Positions 41,301-53,300 of a stretch of 64,000 nt of DNA are shown here, one piece after another; the first letter of the stretch is position 1, and the number at the start of each line of letters is the position of its first letter. The stretch spans positions 8,432,001 through 8,496,000 of the forward strand of contig OX637363.1 of the NCBI GenBank assembly GCA_951799405.1. The letters are read 5' to 3'. The position numbers and the translations under genes were made by a program. Below the pieces are notes generated by a model that had not been told where the DNA came from, made no database searches, and was given only the letters and a program-made list of their open reading frames with translations. This DNA comes from Agapetus fuscipes. Its lineage: Eukaryota > Arthropoda > Insecta > Trichoptera > Glossosomatidae.

Positions 41301-44300
41301 TCTGAATTGGAGGATGAGCACGCCAAGATGGTGGATAAAGCGTTTGAGAATATTTCTATGGAGGAGTATTTCGGTTTGTCTGATGATGAAGGGATAATTA
41401 TAAGGTTTAACGTTGTGGAGTTTCGGCCTTTGGATGGGAAGAGGATGTTCACGGACGGGATTGAATATCAGGGCAGGAAGAAGGCGAAGAGCTCAGAGAA
41501 GTTGGGTGGAGTGACTGTTGGTGTTGAGGCGAAGGAATTTTCCAATGGAGGATTCTTGAAGGCGGTACGCTTCATCTGCAGATCTCTCAAGAGGTTCATG
41601 GAATGGGCAAATTGCTGCTACGTCGGTAAATAGACCATCATTCTTCTTCCGTAACAAATTATTTTACTTTGCGTATTCCTTGACTTATATAGGTTGGTAT
41701 GGGGCTGACACCCATACTCTAAAAAATGGTTCACTTTACCAATGTCACCCCTGTGTCAGGGAAGGTCGGCAAAAGTTGCAGGGCTTATGTTCATTTGAGG
41801 TTTGGATTCTATTTGTAAGTAACGTACTACACGTGTTTGTTTGTGGGCATGCATTTGATATGAGCTATGTTGATATATATTTGCAACTTAGATTATACAT
41901 TACAGACGTTGAAACTCACCCATGGCGTGCACCAAAATATATACAATCTAAAACAGCGCTTGCAGTGAGCGTTTTTGTTTCGATACATCTTTTGGTTTTG
42001 CTGAGTTTGAATGGAAAGTTGTAAATTTGGGATAGGTGATGCGTACACCTACCCACATAAATAAATTCATAAGAAAGTACATAAATTTATACAAGTCCAT
42101 TTCCAACAATCAAAAAAATACTCCTCTTTTTTCAATATCTGAGATCAATGTCTTTGTTGTTTCAAAACCTTTCGTATTTGATTATGGATGCTTTAGCAAC
42201 GTTGAAATATTTTTATCTCATTTTCGTCAAAAACCCTTGATTGCTATCTTTTAAATTATATGGCTCGTGTGCATGTATAGGAAAAGTTTAGGCAACTCTG
42301 CAGAGGCTCTGTCCATCCCTACTGGAATGGTGACATAATTAATTAATACTATCTAAAACTGGATGCGGATCGCTCAGGATAGAAACGAATGGAAAATGCG
42401 AGAGGAGGCGTACGTCCAGGAGTGGACGATCAATACAGGCTGAAGAAGAAGTATATATCTATACTATGGTATGCGGCTGACCACCTATGCCGTAGAAAAT
42501 GGTTCACTTTGTCGATATCACCCCTGTTTCAGGGAAGGTCGGCAGGAGTTGCAGGGTGTATGCTCATTTGAGCTTTGGTTTTCATGCGCAACCGCGAACT
42601 TGTACGTGTCTGCTTGTGAGAATGCATGTAATGTAAATCCCCAATGTTACATATCTTTGCAACTTAGATTAGATCCGATTTGTCTAATGGATTCAGCCAA
42701 ACTTTCAATTTAGATTTTTTTTCTCGTCGAGCAAAAGTCACACATGTAGGTATGGGACTGTGGTGTTTAGCAACCAATAATAAAAATAAACGCTTTTTCC
42801 CTAGCAACCCGGTTGTGTAGCGTCACAATTTTGTCAATGTCAATTTATCTGCGGATCTATAGTCCGGTCGATAACTCCGTTGTTAGAGTGCTTGCATTTC
42901 ATGCCATAAGCTCAGGTTAGAATCCCACCGAGGGTGTCAGGAATGGTTTCCCGTTTCGGTGTTTATTTAAAAACCCCAAATTAAAATACCGGCAAGCTTA
43001 GCTGTCACAAAAAAAAAATACCAGCCCTCTCGGGAGCTGGGAAGCCCCCACTTCAAATGAAGTGGTTGGCGTAAGGTCGGCCCCCTTACCTGTAAAAATA
43101 AATAGGTTCAACTCGCCACATGCGACCCCTTTGGGGATAACGCGGCAAGAAGTTACACTATGTGTGTAGCTTAGTTGCGTTTGCGTATTCAATAAATGAA
43201 AATGAAATTGGATGATTCTAATATGATAAGTACCTGTCTAGTAATCAAGGAAAATTATACAATTAGTCTACAAGTGTGTACTTAGTAATAATCCAGCACT
43301 TATAATTTACACGTTCCTCTTATGTTATAATAACTTATGTATCAGAATATTACCCTTGAAAATCATAATCATAGCAGTCGACTTATAGGTTGGTATGAGG
43401 CTGACCACCCATACTGTAAAAATGGTTCACTCTACCGATGTCACCCCTGTGTCAGGGAAGGTCGGCTAAAAGTTGTAGGGCTTATGTTTATTTAAGGTTT
43501 GGATTTTATTTGTAAGTACACATTCAGCATTTGTAATCGCAAACTACACGTGTTTGTTTGTGGGCATACATTTGATGTGAGCTTTGAATGTTAATAAATC
43601 CTTGCAACTTAGATTATAGAATATTATAGTACTTAGGTACTGATATAAAGGTTGGAGAATCGTGCAAAAAATTAGGTTTCAAGGGAAATGAGTTATCCTG
43701 CACCAGGTCATGCAAAAAAAAAACAAGAATATGTTCATTTTAAATATTTTAAACATAAAATACTGAATTATTAATGGACGTCTAAAAAAAAATACCAAGA
43801 GTTTTCCACTTAGGAGTGTATGTGTTAGAATGGTAAAAATATGTTGAATTTTGAAAGTAAAAAACGGTCAAATGGCTCTTTCGAAAAATTTAAATTTTGT
43901 TACTGGTTATTTTTCTCTGTAGGACTTCAATATTGAATAGTCCTTATTATGGACTATAAACAATAATATTGTCATTCCATGTTATTGTACCTACCTATGC
44001 ATATTTTGAATTTTCGATATTTTGCTATATACTTAAATACCAAAATATTATTACAATTGGAAATATATGCGTATATTCTTGAAATGACAAATAAAACTGT
44101 TGTCTCTAATTTAATCTAATCTAAGTTAGAAAGAAATGTAACATTGGGGATTCCCATTACATGCATTCTCTCAAGCAGACACGTAAAAGTTAAAAATCAA
44201 AGATGTCAATCTAGGATTTTTTACAAAAATGAAAAGATGAGTTCTAATCTAATCTAAGCTGCAAAGATATATATCATTTAAGATTTATATTAAATGCATT

Positions 44301-47300
44301 CCCACAAGCAGACATGTATAATTTCGTGCTAACACATGCCGCATGTGAACCTACAACATAAAAACCAAATCTCAAATGGGCATACACCCTGCAACTCTTG
44401 CCGTCCTTCCCTGAAACAGGGGTGAACGGTTGGATCAGATAAACGGAACTGTGAAAGAGTGAAATAAAGTGAATGTAATTGAACGTATAAAGGGAGGAAT
44501 ATGAGGGAGTTGAAAGTGGTGTGTCAAAATATAAAATTAATGAAACACATATGCATGGACTTTGGCCACTCCGAGTGGAATAGCTACGAAATAACAGTAA
44601 CAGTTAACAACACAAGTATTTCCGATACCTATCATATATTTTTAAATGTAGTTAATAATAAAAATCCAGGAAAAAGAGAAAATATTTCATTAGACCATTA
44701 ACAAAACTTCACATTACAAATCTCTAAATATGTGTAAGAATAATACGACATTCATTACAAAACACTATATGATGTTTTTTTTAAACAAATGTTAATTGTT
44801 TATTTATTTAAAAAGAAACTGAATTCTTGTCATAAACCTGTACTTAAATACCTAGTAAGTACAGAATTTATGTAAACCATAGTTTTATTTCAATTATTAT
44901 TTCTTCGTAAAAATATACCTATTCTTTTGTTGATATTGGCTACATAAGTACCTAAATAATTGTATTCAGTATTTAAAGAACAAAATAATATACTTAATAT
45001 TTAAAACCATTTCCTGGAATTCCCAGTTTATTTAAAATAATTTACTTAATGGTTGATGAAAAAAAGGCTTGACGTACATACCATAGTGGTCTACAATGTC
45101 TAATCTAAGTTGAAACGATAAATTTATATTTAAGGCACATATTTAATGCATGCCCACAAGCAGAAACATTTAAGTTTGCGCTTACACATGCAGTGTGTAT
45201 TTACAAAATAATCCAAACCTCACATGACATAACCCTTGCAACTCCTGTCACTAACCCTGCAACAGGGGTGGCATTGGCAAAAAGGAACCAAGTTTTTACA
45301 GCATGGGGAGTCAGCCTCATACCAACATATTAGACAAGAAACAAAATATATCAATCTAAGAATGAAGGGAAACATGTTTTTCAGATTTTTGTACAGAAAT
45401 TAACAGTGTATTAACGTTTTGACATACATTTTGGCACAAAACTAGCCATGGTTACTCAGATGTCTATAATCTATAATCTAAGTTTCAAAGATATATTCCC
45501 ATTTAAGCGCTAGTTCAGACACGGCGGGAACCGCGCGATTATAGAATCGCATGGAAATCGCGCGGGTCTTATTTATATGAGTTAGTTAGTAATCGTTCAG
45601 ACATAACCGCGCGGTTAATCAAGCCGCGCGGTTACCGCAACCCAACCGCCAGAAAATAGAATCGTGCTGCTCCCGCGCGTTTCTATTACTGTGGAGTCTT
45701 TACTTCGCGTTCAGTTGCGTTGCGGATACCGCGCGGTGAGCACGTCACTGTTCGTGAGTTCGCTATGGATCGTTTCGACACTGAACTATTTATTGATGAG
45801 GTGGAGAAGAGACCTGCAATATGGGACATTCAGTGTGATGATTACTCAAATAAAATTATCAAGAACCGAGCTTGGCAAGAGTTGGTGGAGATATTTGGAA
45901 ATTGCGAAGACACGGTGGAAAAAAAGAATATTTTAAGTAAGTAGGTTTATTCACCAAAAAATAATTGACAGAATTATGTTATAATTATTGTTATGAAGCG
46001 TATATTATACTCTCCGTATACTTTAGGTACTTAAATAAATATAAACAAACTTCGGCTGCTTTGCATACATTTCGAGCATTTGCAAGGTCACAACGGTATT
46101 ACCATATTTCGTTTGTTTACATTTAGTTACGTACCTATGTTAGTTGCAGCTATATCTTTGTGTCTTGCCATGGAACACGCCCATCGTTCACAAAGTAATG
46201 AGCGAATTTATCTCTGATATTCAAAGATGACGGTGTCCCTCTTCCCGCATGCAAGGTATTGAGATTAGTCATGGGTGCATTATATAAAGTATCTTTAAAT
46301 TTTAGACCATCTCTAGTCCGCACATAGTTATGTAGAACACAAGAAGCTTTTATTATATCTTCGGCAAAATCTATGTTTACATTTATAGGCCTATGAAAGA
46401 TGCGCCATTTGTTCGCCAAAATACCAAAAGTGCACTCAATATTACGTCGGGCTCTCGATAACCTATAGTTAAAAATCCTTTTTTCATATGGTAAACATTT
46501 GCCTGAATATGGGCGCATTAAATTTTCTGCTAAGCCGAAGGCTTCATCTCCAACTATAACATAAGGCATTGGTGTTAGGTCTACATTAGATATTGGTTTA
46601 GGTGTTGGTATGTTTAATGATTTTTCTGTCAGGCGTTTATAAAAAACCGAATTTTTAAATATAGCAGAATCACTGCTTTTGCCATAAGCCCCAATATCAA
46701 CATAAGTAAAGCAATAGTTGGCGTCGCAAAGTGCTAAGAGCACTATGGAAAAGAAATGTTTATAGTTATGATACAAAGAACCCGAATCAACAGGCTTTAT
46801 AACTCGGATATGCTTGCCGTCTATAGCACCAATGCAATTTGGAAAATTTGCATATCTCTCAAAGTCTCGTGCTATTGTCTTCCAGATATCTTCAGTCGCT
46901 TCGGGCATGACTATGTTTACCAACTTATTCCACAATGATTTACATACTTCGCGGACAATTCCAGTAATCGTCGATTTTCCTAGGCGATAATTGTAGCTTA
47001 GTTCTCCAAATGAACAACCCGTACCAAGATATCTGAAATAAGAATATTATTAATAATGTTATTATTTTTAGGTACACAACTCCAAAAAAAATGGAAAAAC
47101 ATACGAGATTGCTACAATAAAGAATACAAAAAAGAAAAAACAACTCCTTCTGGTTCAGGTGCTCGTAAAGGAGCCCGATATATGTATTTTTCAAGATTAT
47201 CTTTCCTGCAGAATAGTGTAAGTAATAAAGACACTACAACTAATATTGAAGAACAGAATGAAAGGCAAAGTGAGGAGACAAGTGAACTAAACGCCAATGC

Positions 47301-50300
47301 AACCGAAGCCACTGAAATACATCCCCCTAAACGTAAGAAAACACAAGTGCCAGAAGAAAAAATAGCTGCTTTAATAGAAAAAAGTATCGAGTCACGAAAA
47401 CATTTTCAGAATGAACTTCAAGAAAATAGTATTACCAAGCAAGATGACGACAAACTCTTTTGTTTGTCGTTATATAAAGAACTCAAAAAAGTACCAGAAA
47501 ATAGGCGTTTAGCAACCAAAATTGAATTACTTCAAGTGATACAAAAAGGACAAAGCTTACCACCCCCTATTCGCTACAATACTCAGCAGATCACACCTAC
47601 GTATTGGCAAGGACAACAGTATACAAGCCCGCAAGGATATTTTACTACATCTGGATCATCTCCTCCTGTTCCGGCACCGTCACCGTCACCATCGCAATTT
47701 AGTTCTGGCTCTCAGTCCTCTACAGTTATAGAAAATATTTATGCTGATTTTGAAGAACAATAAATAAATCTTACCTTAAAGTTATTACGAGTTTCTCTTC
47801 CGGTGACACGCTTGGCCTCAAATGCGTTTCAGAGCATGAAATATCTTGCCTGATCAGTTCAATTAGTTCATCAAAAGATTTTATTGACATTCTCAAATAG
47901 TCAAAAAATTTGTTATTATACATTCTTAATTTGGGATATAACGTTACGAACTGACCATGTACTAGTCGGTCACGTAATATTGGATGCACCCAATACCGCC
48001 TTTTTCTTTTCTTTTTTTTAAGGAGCAACCACAGTAAACACACTTCTTCGTCGACCTCCATTTAGAAACTGACGAATCGCATACTAACCGCGCGTGTCTG
48101 AATAGCATCACAATTTTGCGGTTTGAAACCGCGCGATTCGTAAACGCGCGGTTCCCGCCGTGTCTGAACTAAGGCTAAAGCTTAAATATCAAAGGCATGC
48201 CCACAAACAGACACGTGTAGTTCACGCTTACAAATGCTAAATGTGTATGTACTTTCCTCAAATGAACATAAACCCTGCAAGTTATGCCGACCTTCCCTGA
48301 AACAGAGGTGACATTGGCAAAGTGAACCATTTTTTTACAGTATGGGTGGTCAGCCTCATACCAACCTAAAAGTCAATGTTAATGTGAAAAACGAGAACGA
48401 AAATTAAAGGAGAGTTTTATTTACTAAATAATGTAAGTAGGTACTTCTCCCTCAAACAATGAGTAGGTAGTTAACATAAAAAATGTTAATTTTAGATAGG
48501 TTATAAATTTTCTATGTATTGTTATAAAGATAATTAACAATTAGCATATATCAACATTAGCGTAGGTCGTCCATAAGTGTAATCTATAATTCCGCACAAC
48601 AATGCAGGTCACAGGTCACTCTCTTCAACAGTCAATGGGACAGGCGTTCTGTTTATCTCTGTGTTATTCAATTGTATATTAAATGTGCTGTGGTATAATT
48701 GGGTAATCTCCCAAATGACACATATTATGTGCTAGGCAAATAACTCGTATCTTGTGAATTCCCAATATAAAAAAAAAAGTGTTTGGTAAGTCCTGTGATC
48801 TCTCTGCCCCTTTTCTCGGGTGTTATTGAATTGTTTAGCTGATGTGTGACATAATAAGAAGTAACCAATGAGATATCTTGGGAATTCCCAATATAAAAAA
48901 AAATGTTTGGTTTGTCCAGTGATCTCTCTGCCTCTTTTGTCGTGTGTTGTTCAATTGTTTAGCTGATGTGTTATGTGACAGGGAAGTAACCAAGGAGATA
49001 TCTTGGGAATTCCCAATAAAAATAAAAATAGGTTAGATGGTGGGTACTTGATTTTTTTCTGTAGTATGCAAATCATGTAACAGGAAAATATATATTTAGG
49101 GGTAACCCATGAGATTACGAAAAAGAAGATAACTTGCGAATGAAAAAAAAATGGCTCGGCTACCATATTGACGACATTATTCTTCACCTTTTCTTGCCAG
49201 GGGCGTGCATCCCATACAGGCACATGCGCCTAATAGGTAGGCAATATATGGTAAAAAATGCATTTAAGCTTGATATTGAGATTCAAAATGTAAGTCGGAT
49301 TGGAGTCATCGTTAGCACTTCAATCAATTTCAAATGAGTTATTTTAAAGGAATTGGAGAAAAGATTTATTCTGAAATGTGTTTGCCTATACCCTATGCAT
49401 GCCCCTGTTTCTTGTCCACCTTAAAAGTTAAGGTTTAGTGAACTGTGTCTGGATGGATTACAACAAAATGAACCATTTTCAATCAATTAATACACCATAA
49501 TTATATACTGTTTGATGAAAAATAACGAATGTTTGTGCTTCTTCAATGGTGCAACATCCCAAATTTCTTTGATCTCCCAAATCCTAGTCGTGTGTAACTC
49601 CTCCAGCGCTGGAAGTCTCATCACCACGGTAAGTCTTACCTACCGCATATCGTTCATATTAGTATAAAGACCTGTCAATGTCCAATCAGCTGTTCACTTG
49701 CAGCCATCTTGTCTTCATACTAATCTGAACGATATTCGGTAGGTAGGATCTATAGTGGGGATGAGATTTATAGCCCTGTCCTCTGCAGCCGTTCTCCCAC
49801 TTTCCATCTGAAGAAGCTGTGTGGCATCCTCCATCCTCCCACTACATTTCCGACTACTTCCACGGAGGCATTTTATTTTTACTTTATTTATTAAGCTAAC
49901 AAACAGCTATAAAACATGTATTACATTTGAATAAAAACATAATTTTAACAGTTAAAAAACCAGCAAAGATCCAAAAACCAAAATGGCATTTACTGAACTA
50001 ATTATGACCAATTCAAACGTAATCATTGCTTCAAATTTTAAACATTTGTTTGTCCCTTGTTGCAGCTCCGCCCCGTCTGCAGGCGCTACGTGTGGGCTCC
50101 CGTGGGAGAGCTGGGGGCGCGGGCCCCGGGGAGGGGGTGCGCGCCTACGCCCTGCACCTCGCCGCAGACAAGACCACCACGTTCGCGCAGAACGTGGACA
50201 ACTTCATCGCCTGCACCAAAGACTCCAAGGAGACCTGTCCGCATGTAAGCCGTTCATTCAATCAAACCCTTGTATTTGTATCTGGGTGAGGCAAAAATAT

Positions 50301-53300
50301 ACTGCCACATCCAAGATGGCCACAGGTGAACAGCTGATTTGTCCTCATATAAATATTACCGATATTCGGTAGGTAAGAATTACCGTGGTGATGAGACTTC
50401 CAGCCCTTGCCACTGCAGGCCCTAGCCCAAGCCCTAGAAGCCTACATTATAGATCAACCACCATTTGTTTCTGTCCTTACATACTTCAACAGCCCACATG
50501 CGCCTTTGTAGTGACATAAATCACAAAAAGGCGCGTATAAATTTAGTTAATTATTATTATTTCTTTCATTTCATCCAGAGTCATAACCTCCTTCATACAA
50601 GCTCTCCTTTTATTATGACTCTGGATATCCTCTGGATTTTTCAGCTTTCATTTCTACAGAAGATAAAACCCTTTATAACTATGTTTATAATCAAATTATA
50701 ACTTCATATAGTAAGGAATATAGCAAGTTCTTGAAATTAGCCAAGTAATCGGCATTACAATAGTCTACTCTGTTTGCAGATTGTGATGAGGAACATGCGG
50801 CAGTTCATGTCGGGAATGAAGAACTACCTGGTGAAGCACGGAGAGGGAGAGTTTGAGAAAGAAGTTGAGAAGGAAAGATTAAAGGTAAGCACTTCTTGCA
50901 ACTCTTTTCTTAATGATGATCACCCCACAGAAACATAATTCAAACTAATCACGCAATCAAAATATGTGGGCAACTAAAGCACTACAGCCCAAGACTTCCA
51001 CAGCTGAGACTCCCATATGTCGGCATGGGCGTAACTAGGAAGCCCCCCCCCCGTCGATGACCAAATCTTGCACTAAATTTTTTTTGACCATTTTTGGAAG
51101 CTAGATAATAACTTGCATGATGCATGGAATATACACAACAAATTTCATTTTTTTGAAATCACAAATAATAGGAGTAATATGTATAAATATTAAAAACAAA
51201 TACAACATTCCATCTAAAATAAAAATAAAAATAAAAATGAAAAATTGAGAAACCCTATCCGCCAACGTTGCAGATCAACCGCTATTTATTTCTGTCCTTA
51301 CGTACTTCTTTCATTTCATCCAGAGTCATAACCTTCTTCATACAAGCTCTCCTTTTATTATGATTCTGGATATTCCATTCATTAGCAATTTTGGAAATTT
51401 GGTCCATCCATACCTTTCTCGGTCTTTCTCTACGACGACATTCATCTAATCTTGTAACATATACTTTCTTTCTAAGGAAGGGGGGTTAATGAGATTATTT
51501 TGTGTTATTGCAGCTAAAAGCCAACGAGTTCCTGAACCTGGACAGCATCCTGGAGGAGGTGCTCCACGGGGCAGTGGTGACCCCGCTGAGGGCGCACCTG
51601 TACAGCCTGCTGGTGGAGAAGTACGCGGGGCGCGGGGAGGTGGCCCTGCTCAAGGCCGGCATGAGGGCGGCCAGGGCGCTGCCAAGACTCAGACTCGGCA
51701 TCCGGGTAAGCCAGACAAACATAGCTTTATCACAAGAACTTGTCAGTCGTAAACAACAAGACCTTATAATAATAATAATAAACATTTGTATAGAGCCTTT
51801 TCGTGACTGAGTCACTGCAAAGGCGCTTTGTAATTGTCTTTGAAAAAATAAGTTTTGAGCCCTTTTCGAAAAGCTGCCTCAGTCTTCAGCTCCCTGAGGG
51901 TCGCAGGAAGAGAATTCCAAGCCGTCGGAGCAGCAACGCTAAAGGCTCGGTTACCAAACACCTTATATGAAGTATATTGTACTCTGTGATCCACTGGACC
52001 ATCTAAATTGCTTGGCCATAGTGCCAGAAAACAACTGCGATCCCCAGATTGGATTAAGGGCCTTTTCAGACACAATGCATTCTTTCTCCGTGTCGTGCTC
52101 TGGTGTTGCGTGAGACTGCACCTAAATATCTCATAAACCTGATAGCACCGGCAACAACAAGCAACAGGACCTCAACACTTCCATCAGCTGCATCATGGTG
52201 CAGCCAAATACAGTTTCCAATGAGAAGTATCAAGACGGTCTTTAGAGATTGAGCCTTCAAGGTGGCTGCTCCAACCGTATGGAAAGGCTTACCAAATAAA
52301 CTTCGTAATATGGAGCCATAGAGCTCATTCAGAAGCGGACTAAAGACCCACCTGTTTGCACGCTCATATATATGAGCATGCACCTTCGGGATGACCAAGA
52401 GTGAAATGAAAAGGCGCCATATAAATATTGAATTTATTATTATGATTATTATTTTGACACAATCCGCCTTTGTTAAAGTTTTTGCAGCATGGGGGTCAGC
52501 TTCATAGCAACCTATTAGACTTTGTTACATAGCCCTCCGATTCACAACTATTTACTTTCTTATTAGGTTGATATGAGGCCGAAAAAGTGATGGATTTCTC
52601 AATGGTACAGAGGTTCTAATGGTGTTTTGTTGATTATTTTAGCCGTCTGTCCGAGTTCCATCTGAGGCGGAGGTGGTGGTCATATCCCAGTACTTCGTGA
52701 AGATGCAGGAGGCGGACTCTCCGCTGGACAAGCTGCAGAACCTCCTCTCAGCCATCTCTGCTATCTTCAATGCCGTAAGTCCATCATACTAACTTCTTTT
52801 TTGTAAGAAATCCTGTGCGGGAGACTACCTAGATTTCAGTCTCTAAGGTTCTATGACACCAGTGGCGTGCCTACAGTTTCTGCCATACGCATGCTGGATA
52901 ATTAAGGTTGCACTAAATTACAAATAATAAATCTTACCCCGATGTTTCTTTTCCCCAGTGCTTCTTAATTTCTTCAGACTTAGATTTTGGATTGAAACAA
53001 TAAAACCTTCACACACTTAAGATCCTCACAAGGCACAACAATATTTTCACCGGAATTAATTTTATATACTATCAAAAAAGGTGGATTCGATCGCAAACAA
53101 GGAATAGGTCAATTATTCTGATATTCGAATAAAACGCACCTGACGCGACAGTTTATTCAAAATACAATCGGTCATTCATACAACTGTAAATGGCTCCAGT
53201 CTGGAATCGTAAAATTGAATGGACGAAAAGCTAAGCATATGGTGATATTATTATCATGTGTACTCCCAAGCACAATCTGTAATAATATTGTGTTCATTTA

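Larger units (their letters stand above)
43628..45094. other. intronic sequence, partly unrecognised
   Basis: 43628-44107 and 44616-45094 show nothing; the rest is RTE-A and RTE-B fragments. Confidence 0.35.
45507..48175 (+). mobile_element. complete PIF/Harbinger DNA transposon (2,669 bp)
   Basis: The ends form a ~31-bp terminal inverted repeat with about two mismatches (core GTTCAGACACGGCGGGAACC). It is flanked by the trinucleotide TAA at 45504-45506 and 48176-48178, the TWA target duplication typical of PIF/Harbinger. The target is an RTE-A 3' UTR, whose two halves rejoin across the insertion. Inside are a transposase gene (minus) and a MADF-BESS gene (plus), both seemingly intact. Subterminal GC-rich repeats (palindrome CCGCGCGG at 45607, 45624 and 45729) and a partial inner copy of the TIR at each end (45595-45614; 48088-48108) are probable protein-binding sites. 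Confidence 0.9.
45465..48380 (-). mobile_element. RTE-A 3' end split by the Harbinger transposon
   Basis: 45465-45506 (TATAATCTATAATCTAAG, ATATTCCCATTTAA) and 48176-48380 (TAAAGCTTAAATATC through CTGAAACAGAGGTGACATTG) are halves of one 3' UTR. The 2,669-bp Harbinger element sits between them. Confidence 0.8.

Noticed and set aside
44501..44701. 66-codon plus frame as a small gene
   Set aside because: The first half is decayed LINE C-terminus and the remainder is low-complexity AT-rich DNA.
46756..46938. plus-strand frame inside the Harbinger element
   Set aside because: Antisense shadow of transposase exon 2.
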